47,152 bases of DNA from a virus. Under the pieces are notes generated by a model, which was given only the letters and a program-made list of their open reading frames with translations, had not been told where the DNA came from and ran no database searches. Position numbers and translations under genes: made by a program. The DNA is taken from the IMG/VR virus record IMGVR_UViG_3300027917_000007, positions 1-47,152 of that record, one strand, 5' to 3'. How positions within the stretch are numbered: the first letter of the stretch is position 1; every line of letters begins with the position of its first letter. Of this stretch, positions 32,289-42,200 are shown piece after piece.

Positions 32289-33267
32289 GCAGACCCCGAA
32301 CGGGGAGGCGAAGGCGCTGGTGAAGGCGCCGAGCATGAATGACCTGACGATGGCGATGGTGACGTCCGAGGACGCCCAGACGCGCCTCCTGGCCTACCAG
32401 CAGGCCGCCAGGGTGGAGCGGACGAAGATCCTCCGCCACGCAGCGGCCCAGGTGGCCGAGCTGAGCTGGGGCCGGGATCTCTCGACCGAGGTCCGGTTCG
32501 CGCTCAGCCGCTGGTGCCTGGAGGCTGGGCTGGATCCCCTCCGGCACGTGCTCGTGTTGGGCGGCAACGTCTACGACACGGCCGAATACTACATGGACCG
32601 GCTGGCCTCGGAGCCCTCCTTCAGCCACTGGAAGTACGAGCTGGCGGCCCCGCTCGACACCCGGCAGATCACCGCCAAGTCGGTGGGCTCCGGCGACCTG
32701 GCCGTCGAGCTGAAGCGGAAGCAGATCGAGCTGAACGCCCGGCGCCTGAGCTTGCAGATGGATTGGGGCGTCCCGGCCGAGATCAACGACTACCCGGCGA
32801 ACGCCGCTGCGGCCGTCGTCACGCTGTTCTGGAAGGACGGGAACGCGATCGTCGAGATCCAGGGCTGTAATTGGGCGGGCTCGATGGGCCGCAAGACCAA
32901 GTACAACAACCCCCAGGATCCGATCGGGGACGCGCACCCGGTCAAGACCGCCGTCACCCGCGCGCTCCGCAAGGCGGCCAAGCAGAAGATCCCCGTGTGG
33001 TTCACCCAGCGCGAGGACAAGCCCCTGGTGGAGATCGAGGAGATGATCGACCAGGGCCGCGAGGCCATGAAGGCCATCGAGCAGGACAGCCTGGCACCGT
33101 CGCGCCGCGTGGGCACGATCGGCGGCAAGGCGTTCACCCAGGACGGCCCTCCGGCCGTTCCCATGCCGGATGACGTCTACGCCGATGGCGAGCCCACCTA
33201 CGGCGGGCAGACCATCCAGGAGGCTCTGGACTCCCGCGCTGAGCAGGATCCCGAGCTGTTCGAGTGA
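32275..33267 (+). CDS. Probable RecT-like ssDNA annealing protein
   Basis: A 330-residue protein. The segment FALSRWCLEAGLDPLRHVLV, then LGGNVYDTAEYYMDRL, then DPIGDAHPVKTAVTRALRKA follows the order seen in phage single-strand annealing proteins of the RecT type. These have a 'gLdP' block, a strand with 'lgg.vY.T' and a late 'TRA.R' motif. It would anneal complementary strands during recombination-dependent replication. No partner exonuclease is encoded nearby. The RusA-like resolvase follows directly (GTGA overlap), supporting a recombination role. Similarity is judged by pattern only. Confidence 0.5.
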   Translation: MEQTEQTPNGEAKALVKAPSMNDLTMAMVTSEDAQTRLLAYQQAARVERTKILRHAAAQVAELSWGRDLSTEVRFALSRWCLEAGLDPLRHVLVLGGNVYDTAEYYMDRLASEPSFSHWKYELAAPLDTRQITAKSVGSGDLAVELKRKQIELNARRLSLQMDWGVPAEINDYPANAAAAVVTLFWKDGNAIVEIQGCNWAGSMGRKTKYNNPQDPIGDAHPVKTAVTRALRKAAKQKIPVWFTQREDKPLVEIEEMIDQGREAMKAIEQDSLAPSRRVGTIGGKAFTQDGPPAVPMPDDVYADGEPTYGGQTIQEALDSRAEQDPELFE

Positions 33268-33713
33268 AGCTCTCCCTGGTGCTACCGCTGCCGCCGAACA
33301 TGGCGAACCCCCGCACCCCGGGGGCCTGGCGCTCGTGGAACAGCCAGAAGCAGCGGTACACCGAGAAGGCTGTCAATCAGATCCGCGCGCAGCTCGGGGG
33401 CCACGTCCCGAGCTTCGTGCGCGCGGTCTACACGGCCGAGCTATACACGGCCGCCAAGCATGACCTCGTGAACCGGGTCACGCTGCTTAAGTGGCCCGAG
33501 GACGCCCTGGTGGCGGCCGGGATCGTTCCGGACGATCGCGAGGAGATCCTACGCCTAGACAAGCTGCCCGTCGAGCACCCCCAGGGCTACGTCCGGCGCC
33601 GGAAGGCCGAGAGCATGGGGGACTGGATGAAGCGGCGGCTCCAGTTTCACCGTGAGCACTATCGCGTGATCCTGCACATCGTAGGTGAGGAGGCCACCCC
33701 CGATGAAAACTGA
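33264..33713 (+). CDS. RusA-like Holliday junction resolvase
   Basis: A 149-residue protein of normal RusA length. The N-terminus has LPLPPNMANPRTPG (the 'PPs.N' motif). The active-site pattern is present as Asp67, Asn70, Lys76, Asp80 and the Asp90-Asp91 pair (KHDLVNRVTLLKWPEDALVA then AGIVPDD). RusA enzymes resolve four-way junctions with magnesium at paired acidic residues. The GTG start overlaps the previous stop. It would process replication or recombination intermediates before packaging. Confidence 0.75.
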   Translation: MKLSLVLPLPPNMANPRTPGAWRSWNSQKQRYTEKAVNQIRAQLGGHVPSFVRAVYTAELYTAAKHDLVNRVTLLKWPEDALVAAGIVPDDREEILRLDKLPVEHPQGYVRRRKAESMGDWMKRRLQFHREHYRVILHIVGEEATPDEN

Positions 33714-33948
33714 TTCCTGGTACATCCCCGTGGTGGCCGTCGTGCTGCTGTTTATCTGCACGGCCCTGGCGTTCAACGCCGTCAAGCGGTTCGTCGATGG
33801 GATGCCGCCGATCGAGCCGATGGTTCACGTCGTGTCCGACAGCGCGCTGTACGAGACCATCGTGGCGCAGCGGGACACGATCATTGCCCTCCGGCGCTGC
33901 ATCGGGCAGCTCCGCGAGGGCGTCGAGTACCCCATCTGTACCCCCTAA
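33703..33948 (+). CDS. Small membrane protein
   Basis: An 81-residue protein with one N-terminal membrane segment (residues ~7-27, YIPVVAVVLLFICTALAFNA) and a soluble helical tail with two Cys. The ATG at 33703 follows GAGGAGG and overlaps the resolvase gene by 11 bases; an in-frame GTG six codons earlier is less likely. Single-pass proteins in early operons can be toxic or exclusion factors. Unknown. Confidence 0.5.
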   Translation: MKTDSWYIPVVAVVLLFICTALAFNAVKRFVDGMPPIEPMVHVVSDSALYETIVAQRDTIIALRRCIGQLREGVEYPICTP

Positions 33949-33961
33949 CGAGGAGGAGGCT

Positions 33962-34495
33962 GTGAAAACCGTTCGCAAGCACATGGAGATTGTGAAGGAA
34001 CGCCAGCGCATCGCCGATTCGATCGCCTGTATCGGGCCGGGCAACACCTTCACGAGCACGCGCATCGCCGATCTCATGGGTCTGACGTTGGCCGCACACC
34101 GCGCCTTCGTGAGCCGGACCTGCCAGCGCATGGCCGACGACGGGATCCTGAGCATCGTCGGCGGCAACGGGAAGCTCCAGACCAAGCACTACCGGATCGC
34201 CTCGATGTCGGCCCTCCTGGCGCTGCTCCAGGAGGGGATCGACCAGGACCACCGCCCTCCAAGCCGTGAACAGCTCTCAGAGGAGGACCAGGCTGACTTG
34301 GCGTTGAAGGACCTGCCGATCATCCCGACCGAGGAGGCCGAGCCCGGGAGATGGAACATCCTTCGCCCGGGGCCTGTTCGGCACCTTGAGGGTGCCGCCA
34401 AAACGGCTGAGCGCCTCAGTATCCTGGAGGAGCAAGTAGGCCATCACGAGCGCGCCATCGAGCGCCTCTATCGCTACGCGAGAAGGCGGCCGTAA
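33962..34495 (+). CDS. Winged-helix-like regulatory protein
   Basis: A 177-residue protein. Residues ~28-80 read as a DNA-binding winged helix: FTSTRIADLMGLTLAAHRAF, VSRTCQRMADDGILSIVGGN, then KHYRI. The second half is charged, probably helical, ending in a possible coiled coil (ERLSILEEQVGHHERAIERL). The GTG start at 33962 follows GAGGAGGAGG. It is the last protein gene of the early arm, before the tRNA. It may act as a late regulator or replication accessory. Confidence 0.55.
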   Translation: MKTVRKHMEIVKERQRIADSIACIGPGNTFTSTRIADLMGLTLAAHRAFVSRTCQRMADDGILSIVGGNGKLQTKHYRIASMSALLALLQEGIDQDHRPPSREQLSEEDQADLALKDLPIIPTEEAEPGRWNILRPGPVRHLEGAAKTAERLSILEEQVGHHERAIERLYRYARRRP

Positions 34496-34503
34496 CCAGG
34501 GCC

Positions 34504-34577
34504 AGGCCCGTAGCTCAGCCGGTGAGAGCGCCGGTCTTATAAGCCGGAGGTCGCGGGTTCAAGTCCCGCCGGGCCTA
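34504..34577 (+). tRNA. tRNA-Ile(UAU)
   Basis: A full cloverleaf can be drawn. The acceptor is AGGCCCG (34504-34510) with CGGGCCT (34570-34576). The D stem is GCTC/GAGC, and the anticodon stem is CCGGT/GCCGG around the loop CTTATAA (34536-34542), giving anticodon UAU. The T arm is GCGGG/CCCGC with loop TTCAAGT, and the discriminator base is A34577. CCA is not encoded. It decodes AUA isoleucine codons, which are rare in GC-rich hosts. Its last three bases overlap the stop codon of the opposing spanin-like gene. Confidence 0.9.
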
Positions 34578-35165
34578 CTTCAGCAGCGCAATGAGAATCC
34601 CCGCCACGGCGGCGGCCCAGGGCACGGCATCCATGAGCTGGAAGCCTTGCCCGGGTGCGTTCCGGAGGTCCAGGAGCAGGGAGTCCTGGCGCTCAGCTAG
34701 GTTCTCGGCGTTCAGCGCCCGGCGCGACATGGCTTCGAGCTGCCCGTGGACCGCCTGGACCCGCTCCTCGCAGGTCCCCAAGGCCGCTTCGCAGACCTCG
34801 ACCTCGCGCTCCAGCGTGTCGATCACCGCCACGATCGGCGCTGCCTGGCTGTCGGGCATCGAGTTGAGCACGTCGTCGAGGTCCTGTAAGGCTCTCTGCC
34901 GGGCGCGGCGGAGGGAGGCCATCTCCTGTTCCATCCCGTCCTGAACGGCCGTCAGGGCCTGCTCTCGCTCACGTGCGACCCCTTCAGCGGCCACAAGGCT
35001 GTCGCGCACGACGCCCAGCAGCGAGTCCTTCTCGACCGCTACCCGTTCGGCCCGGGCTTCGAGGCGCCCCTGAACACGCGCGTTATGCACTTCGCGGCCC
35101 ACCCAAGCAGCCACGAGGCCCAGCACAACGACGATCCAGCCGCCTTTGGATAGGAAGCTCACCAT
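34575..35165 (-). CDS. Spanin-like lysis protein
   Basis: A 196-residue protein. Residues ~8-24 form an N-terminal membrane segment (GGWIVVVLGLVAAWVG). Residues ~30-170 form a long charged coiled coil (RAERVAVEKDSLLGVVRDSL and similar heptads) with three Cys at ~120-135. A second hydrophobic stretch lies at the very end (VPWAAAVAGILIALLK). N-anchored coiled-coil proteins next to an endolysin are i-spanins or unimolecular spanins that fuse inner and outer membranes. No separate outer-membrane lipoprotein is encoded within it in another frame that I could confirm. Last gene of the late arm. Confidence 0.6.
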   Translation of the reverse strand: MVSFLSKGGWIVVVLGLVAAWVGREVHNARVQGRLEARAERVAVEKDSLLGVVRDSLVAAEGVAREREQALTAVQDGMEQEMASLRRARQRALQDLDDVLNSMPDSQAAPIVAVIDTLEREVEVCEAALGTCEERVQAVHGQLEAMSRRALNAENLAERQDSLLLDLRNAPGQGFQLMDAVPWAAAVAGILIALLK

Positions 35166-35590
35166 GGATCCCCCTGGAACGGGTCAGCGTAGCGAGTGAT
35201 GTTGGGCGGCGACTTCCAGGGCCGCACCTTCACGAAGGCGTTCGCGGCCATCGCCGCCTCCTTGGAGGTTGTGCTGGAGCCCCCACCGGAGGACCCGATC
35301 GTCAGGACCTGGCCGTCGATGATCTTCCAGGCCAGCTCGACGTGGACGGCCTTCCCGTCGGAGCCCATACGGAACACGAGACAGCCCGGCCGGGGTGCGT
35401 CGATCGCCGGGAACGTCAAACGGAGGCCGTCGGCCGTGTAATCGCTACCCCTGGGGATCTTCCCGGCGGCCTTCAGGACCTCGACCATGAGCCCGCTGCA
35501 ATCGAACCCTTCGGGATCGTCCCCGCCCCAGGAGTACCAGGTCCCCAGAAACTCCCAGGCGTACGCGAGCGCGATGTCCCGGCGGTTCAC
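35159..35590 (-). CDS. NlpC/P60-type endolysin
   Basis: A 143-residue cysteine peptidase. The catalytic Cys31 is in FDCSGL and the His83 in HVELAW, with RPGCLVF (67-73) between them, as in NlpC/P60 enzymes that cut peptide bonds in peptidoglycan stems. The third polar position, usually His/Asn/Gln, aligns with IGSSGGG, so it is not conserved in the standard form. The protein has no signal peptide and no separate wall-binding domain, so it needs a holin. The GTG start overlaps the preceding stop (GTGA). Confidence 0.8.
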   Translation of the reverse strand: MNRRDIALAYAWEFLGTWYSWGGDDPEGFDCSGLMVEVLKAAGKIPRGSDYTADGLRLTFPAIDAPRPGCLVFRMGSDGKAVHVELAWKIIDGQVLTIGSSGGGSSTTSKEAAMAANAFVKVRPWKSPPNITRYADPFQGDPW

Positions 35591-35934
35591 TTGGACCGCC
35601 AGGTCTTGAGCAGACTACCGATCGCCCCGACGAACCCGTCCATGTTCTCCATCACTTCCCCGCTGGCGGCGTGCGCGCCCCGGCCGAACAGCAGGAGGCC
35701 CCCGAGGAACACGACGCCCCCGAGGAGGACCACCATGAGCCCGGGCTCCTGCTTCAGAATGAAGTAGCTCAGCACCGGGAAGGCGAACCCAGCCAGACAG
35801 ACCAGGCCCCCGAGGAACATGGCCGCGATCCCGGTCCTGGTGGCGGCGGCCTTCTTCAGCGCCCGGTCAGCCGGGATCTCCGGCCGCTTGGCCATGACCT
35901 TCGTGGCCATCGCCTGAATCTTCTGCTCCGACAT
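35587..35934 (-). CDS. Holin-like membrane protein
   Basis: A 115-residue protein with a basic N-terminal helix (SEQKIQAMATKVMAKRPEIP) and two strong membrane segments (~35-58, GIAAMFLGGLVCLAGFAF and on; ~65-84, LMVVLLGGVVFLGGLLLFG) separated by a short loop. The C-terminus is amphipathic. Size, two segments and position directly before the lysin gene fit a class II/III holin. The other small membrane gene upstream could equally be the holin, with this as partner. Confidence 0.6.
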   Translation of the reverse strand: MSEQKIQAMATKVMAKRPEIPADRALKKAAATRTGIAAMFLGGLVCLAGFAFPVLSYFILKQEPGLMVVLLGGVVFLGGLLLFGRGAHAASGEVMENMDGFVGAIGSLLKTWRSK

Positions 35935-35935
35935 G

Positions 35936-36241
35936 TCAGTCCTCCCGGTCCAGCCGTGAAGGGATGATCGGCGGGTGTCGCATCCCGCACGCAGTCTCCA
36001 CGCGAATCAGTCGCTCGCGCAGCTCGGCGGCCTCCCGCTCGCACTTCTCGATCGTCCGCAGGATCCGCCGAAGGAAGAACACGAGGGCGCCCGTAAGGCC
36101 CAGAACGATCCACTGGAGGACCGCACGTTCGTCGATGAGATGCTGGCTCTCCTGAACCGCCAGCACGAAGTTAAGGGCGACGGTGCTCCCGACCAAGGTC
36201 AAGGGCAACCCGCCGAACGGCGTCTGACCACGCTCACTCAT
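35936..36241 (-). CDS. Second holin/antiholin-like membrane protein
   Basis: A 101-residue protein with two likely membrane segments (~12-30, LPLTLVGSTVALNFVLAV; ~42-60, LQWIVLGLTGALVFFLR) and a charged coiled-coil C-terminus (CEREAAELRERLIRVETACG). The ATG at 36241 overlaps the giant gene stop by eight bases. With the next gene it forms a typical holin pair before the lysin. Which is holin and which antiholin cannot be told from sequence. Confidence 0.55.
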   Translation of the reverse strand: MSERGQTPFGGLPLTLVGSTVALNFVLAVQESQHLIDERAVLQWIVLGLTGALVFFLRRILRTIEKCEREAAELRERLIRVETACGMRHPPIIPSRLDRED

Positions 36242-39200
36242 TGCCTGGCACCTGAATCTGCTGCATCCGGTTCACATTGATCCCGAACAGCCGGGCAGCA
36301 TCGGCCAGGGGGACGCGCCGCAGGGCCTGACGATCGGCCCGCACGTTGTTCTCGATCATCTCGCGCTGCATCTCGCGCTGGATGTCGTCGAGGCTTCGGT
36401 TGCGGAAGCGTTCGTCCTCGGACTCCTGGAGCATCTCGGCGGCCACGCGCGTATCGGTCGTGTAGGCCGGGCTCTCGATCAGACTCTGGAGCCGGAGCTG
36501 CAAGCTGCGCCCCCAGATCCGGCGCCGGAGGTCGTAGGTCTGATCGTTCTCCCCGGGATCCCGCTTCAGGTCGATGAGCGCCGCCCCGACCCGGACAACC
36601 TCCTGGACCAGCGGATCCTCCGAGGGCGTGCGCGAGCGGAACGGATCGAGGACCGCCGCGATGAACCCGGGCTCCCGCTTCGCGACCTCCCCGAGCTGAT
36701 TGATCTTGGGCGGCAGCGTCCGGCTCGCGAACGGCACCGAGACCTTGTAGGCGCCCCACAGCGTGTCGTATTCGCGCACCGTCGGGTCGAGCCAGTAGGC
36801 GAACCGCCGGATGATGTTGGGCACCGTGCTCGACGCGAAGCTCAGGCCGTAGCGTTGCGCGGCCCCGGGCTCGCCCGAGAGCGCGTCGATGGCCTGGCGG
36901 AGCCCGAACAGGAACGTCTGCTCGGTCACGGTCTGCCCGATCGAGGCACCGACCTCCATGGCCCGGCCGCCCCAGCTCAGCTCCGGATCCTGCGACACCT
37001 TGTAGAGATGGCCCCCGAACACCAGCATGTTGCCGACCGGGCTCAGGCGCTCCAGGCTCCGCCACCGAGGCGGCCCATCGAGCACCGGCATGAGCACGCT
37101 GTTCGGCTGGATGCCCGCCAGCATCCAGGTGTCCCCTTCGCTCGGACTGGTCGGGAACCCGGCCGTCAGGAGATGCTCGCTGGCCAGATGGAACCCGTAC
37201 CAAATCACCGGGATCCCGATGGACATACGGCCGATGCGCTCGGCGATGTTCTTCTGGAGCTTCGTCGAGTACAGCGTGGCCTCCTGGAGCTTCCGCTGCT
37301 GGGCTGTGCCCTTGAGCCCCTTGGCCAGCGCCTCGTTGAGCGCCCGCTGCTGCCCCTTCATCTCCCGGACCCACTTGTAGAGCCGGAAGGCGTCGGCCGT
37401 CGTCGAGATCATCCCGATCGGCGTGGCATCGAGCACGCGCGCCACGACGTTCACGGGTGTCCGGGTGAACGGCAGGACCCCCTCGGCCATGAGCCCGGCG
37501 GCCATCTGCCCGGGGATCCGCACGCCACCGATCTCGTAGACGCCCTTGGCCGCCTTCCCCTTGGCGCCCACGACGACATCGCCCAGCAGGTTCCGGTTCG
37601 TGAAGCTCGTGATCCGCCCGTCCCAGATGGCCTGCATCGTCATTTCGTCCGTCGGGTTCCGGAACCACTCCTCGATCGACTTCGAGGGATCCGCCTTGTG
37701 CGCGAGGCGGGCCTGCTCCCAGAGGCTCCGCTTCATCCCCATCGTCGTGAAGATTTGGTCGGCGGCCCCGAGCGAGCGGAACACGGACTTCGTGTAGACG
37801 TCCAGGAACCAGTTGTCGAAGTCGATCTCCCGGTAGGCGTCGAGCTTCGCGAGCGCGTCGTCCAGCTCCAGGCCCTCCAGGATCTTCAGCGCCTTGCGGG
37901 TGCCCTCGACCATCCCCTCGGCTTGCGCGCCGAACAGTCCACGCACGCTCGGGCTCTTGGTCTCCAGGCCCGTGAACACGCGCAGCAGCCGATCGGCCAC
38001 GAACGCCGGGACGTCCTTGACGGTCTCCATCGCCAGGTTCGAGGTCGTCGAGATGATGTTCGCCGCGTGGGTGGGCGGCGCGCTCAACAGTCCGGCCTTC
38101 CAGATGGTCGCCAGCTTCTCGCCGACGGTGGCCTCCCGGAGCGAGGCGACGTACTTCGCCAGGCCCAGCTTGTCGCCCGCGTGGATATACTGCATGATGT
38201 CGAAGCGGATCTCCGCCGTGAGCGGCTTCGGCCCGAGCATCTTCGAGGCGCGCATCATCCAATGGATCGGATCCATCGTCATGTTCGCGACGATCTTCAT
38301 GCTGTTCAGGTCGCGCCCAAACCCGGTCCGCTTGATCGCAAACTTCGTCAGGAGGCTCTCATTCTGAATGTCCATCGCGTTCCAGGCCGTCCGGAGCACG
38401 CCGAGCTGCTCCGTCGTCAGCACATCTTCCTCGATTGTCGGATGAGCGGCCCGCTGGATCGCCTCGTCGATGCGCTTCATGGCCTCCATGTTCTGCTGCA
38501 CGATCTCCCGGATGGCCAGCATGTCGTAGCGGGTGAGATCGTCGATCGCTTTGGCGTCGATGTCCTCTGGGCTGACGCCGATCTGCCTGGCGATCCGCCG
38601 GACCTCCGCGTGGGTCTCGATGCCCTTGTCCGGGATGTCCCCGCGCTGGCGGAGGCGATCGACGGTGCGAAGCAGGCGATCCTCCCCTTCGGGATCGAGC
38701 GCAAACTTCGCGATGTTCACGTACTCCTCGGGATCGAGCTGGTAGGCGGCCCGAGCCGCTTCGGACACGGCTTCTTCTTCACGCAGGTCCAGCTTCGGCA
38801 CCGCTCCCGTCTGGGCCGCGCGTGCCTCCGCCTGGTCAATCGCCACGTCGGCGGCCTTCTTCGCCTCCTGAACGCGCTCCCACGCCGGGGTGCCCTCGCG
38901 CAACCGTGGCTTCCGTGGAGCGCGCGGACGGCGCCCGCGCGTCACGTACCGGGCCGCAACCGTACCAGCGCCCACGACGGCACCCGTGATCGCGCCCTTG
39001 ACGGCCCCGAGCACCGGGTGATCTTCGTCTGTGACCGCACCCACCCCAGCCCCTACGCCAGCACCGGCAATCGGCGCGAGGACATCGGCAGTAGTCTGTC
39101 CCGCCTGACCAAGTGAGCCGAAGGGCTGGCGTGCCAGGTCGGCCTCAACCGGGAACGGCTTGTCGATTGCCCCGTCACTGTACTTGCCGAGCGCAATCTT

Positions 39201-42200
39201 GATCTGATCGGGCTCGAAGGCGATCCAATGGGTGGCATCGTACCCGCCCGTCGTGTGCGGATCCCAGATGCCGTCGTACCCGAGGTCCTGGGCGATCTTC
39301 ACGGCCTTCTCGTGGATCGTCGTCGTCCAGTCACGACTGCCGGACTCGACGTCATCGAGGAACAGCGCCGCCCACTCGCGGAAGCTCATGCGCTCCTTGT
39401 CCCAGAACCCGCCGTACGCTCCGGTGCCGCGCGTCCGATCGTAGCGCATCGCGCTCCGCACGGCGTCGATGAAGTCCTGTGGGGGCGAGGAGGAGATGAT
39501 CGGGTTCTCGATCTTGAGGAACGCTGGCGTCACCGCCGGGCTCGCCATGTGCGGATCCGTGAACCGGAACGGGATCCCCGCTTCCTTCAGGATCAGCCCG
39601 AAGGCGCCCTCGACGTTAATGAGCGTCCCACCGTTGAGCCAGATTTCCTTCGCGGCCTTCAGCCAATTCCCCCGGGCCTCCCGGACGTAGAACGCCCACG
39701 AGTCGATGCCGCCGATGATCGACTCGCCGGGCTCACCGAACGCGATGTGGAACGTGTCAGGTTCCGGTGGGCCTCCTTCTGGACGCTGCCGCATCCAGTC
39801 GTACGTCCGTGTGCCCCTGGGCACACCCTCGCCCACGTCATCGGGGATGTAGGCACGCAGTAGCGTGTCGATCAGCCGCTCCCGCTGATCCTGGGGCAAG
39901 TGCCACCAGGCTTGATCGAGGTTCGGCTGTTTCATCCGCCGGTCTGGGCGGCCCTCTTTCGTGGTGTAGACCGGGATCTCGAAGTAGTCCTCGTATCCGG
40001 TGAAGCCGCGATTCGGGTCATGTTTCGAGATGGCGTAATTCCCGGCGATCGTCGGATCCTCGGTGAAGTAGAAGCGGCCCGAGGTCATCCGGCCCTTCCG
40101 GAGCTGCCCCTTGATGTACTCGCCCTGGTTGTCGCCTCGGAACACGACGCGCGTGGACTTCGACTTCTCCATGAACCGGGTCAGCTCATCGGCCGCGCCG
40201 GACATCCCCGCCCGGCGCAGCAGGGTGGCGTGCTCCGCCCAGGTGCGTTCCGCCATCGGGACGGCGGTGCGGGCCAGCCGCAACCTGGCGAGCCTGGCAA
40301 GCCTGGCGAGCCGTGCCATCCGCAGCGGGATGCCGCGCCCGGCGGCCACGCCGATCCCTGCAAACGCCATGGCCTTCCGGACGAAGGTTTCGTCCTCGCG
40401 CTCCAGCGCGGTCTCGCCACCGAGGTTGCCGCCGCCCTGCTGGAACCACAGCGCCAGCGCCCCGAGCGTGAGCCCGCGCTCCACGAGCTGCTTCCGTAGC
40501 TCGCCGTCGATCTTGATGCCCAACGTCGGACGCGAGGTCGCCTCCTCCTCGAAGTCGATCGTGCCGCCTACGGCGTCCGCCAGGCGCTCCTGACGGCTCG
40601 GGCCTCCGTAGGCTTGCGTCGAAAAGTCGCGCCCAGCCCTGACGGCCAGCTCGTTGAAGTCCGTCACCCCGTCGTCGAGGGCCATGGATAGGTCGTTCAG
40701 GCGAGCCAGCCGCTCGTAGGCGATATGAAACTCGCGGAGCGCCAGCATGGCCTCGGCAATCTTCCGGTAGTCCTCCAGCTCAAGGAGGAGATTGGCCAAA
40801 TCCTCATCGGTCGGCATCCGATACGTGTGCTCGCCGGAGCGCACCATCCAGTCGCGCGGAAGGCTATCCATGCGCGCGATCGACACCCGCGTTTCCCCGT
40901 CCGGGTTCAGCGTATCGAAGATCCGGCGGTTCTCCGGGAAGGTCTCCGGATTGCCTCGCTCGAACGGCTCGGGAATCGCATCTCCGGCCGCTACATCGTC
41001 CGGTTGGGGCTCGCGGCGCGGTGGCGTGTAGCCTGGGTCCTGCCAGTTGCGGTAATTCTCGATCTGTTCGCGGAGCAGGTCGATCCTCCTCAGACCGGCC
41101 CGGATGTCGTCGGCATCCTCGCTGTTCACGAGGGACGCGAGGGAGCGCGAGTCCGAATCCACCACCCCAGCAGCGCCAAGGCGCGTGATGCTTTCGTCCC
41201 CACGGAACGCGCGCAGATGGTCAAGGAAGCCGAAGTTTGCCCGGAGGGTATTCCGCTTCCTGGTCAGGTCTCGGTGGGTGGACGCTACCCAATTATTGAC
41301 CTCCTGGCGGAGCCCGGCCCAGCGACCTCCCGGCGACTGCTGGGCTTGCTGGAAGTCGAGGAGGCGCTGGAACGTGGCTTCGTCAAGCGGTGGGCGCTCC
41401 CCGCGCTGCGCCATGGCGTAGTAGGTCGGCCAGTCCAGCGGGATCTGTCGGTCTACGAGTAGACCGGGACGGAGCTGCTCACGGTACAGCCGGGGCTCCT
41501 GGATGAGCGTCTGGGCGTAGATGTCGCGGCTGAACGCTTTATCGACCGTCCCAGCAGGCAAATACGTGCCGCGCAGTCCGGCCGGGGTCATGTAGTAGGC
41601 GTACTCCGGAAGCAACCGCAGGAGGCGATCGGCTTCCCCAGCCGCCTCCAGCTCAATCTGCGTCACATGCTCCGGCGTGATGTCCGGCCCGTGATACACC
41701 GGCTTCCGGACCTTGCCCTTGAAGTCGTCGATGGAGATGACTTGGACTTTCGGGCGCAGCTTCTTCGGGATGCCCAGCTCCTTCCAGATCCGGTCCCACA
41801 CGCGCGGGAACATCCGATCGTACTGCTCCGGGAACCCCTGGTCGCCCACCGACAACGCTGCCCCGGTGATCGAGCCCCGTCGCTCTCCACGCGCGATCGC
41901 CTCCTGAATCGCCGTCGTGATCTTCCCGCCCGGGAGCACGGCCGAGGCCGGGATGGCACTATTGCCGAAGGCGCTCCGGATCTGCGGTCCGGACATCGCG
42001 ATTTGGACAGTCCCACGCTTCGGACGGATCCGGATGAAGGAGCGCCCCGGCGGCCCGTAGGCGGCGCTCCACTCCGTGTCGCCCCTACCTTCGACGGTCC
42101 GGACCAGCTCCCATTCGATTTCGTCGATCTGTTCGTGCAGGGTCTGACTCCAACGGTCGGCCTGCATCTTCCCGGTCGTCCACGAGATCCAGGTGTTGCC

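Noticed and set aside
34504-34577. tRNA as an integration site
   Set aside because: The tRNA is complete and no integrase is encoded; no duplicated tRNA end was seen.
36855-39116. A 753-codon open frame on the plus strand opposite the giant gene
   Set aside because: Composition is Arg/His/Pro/Leu-rich and low in structure, with no ribosome site or motif; a frame shadow expected in GC-rich DNA opposite a real gene.
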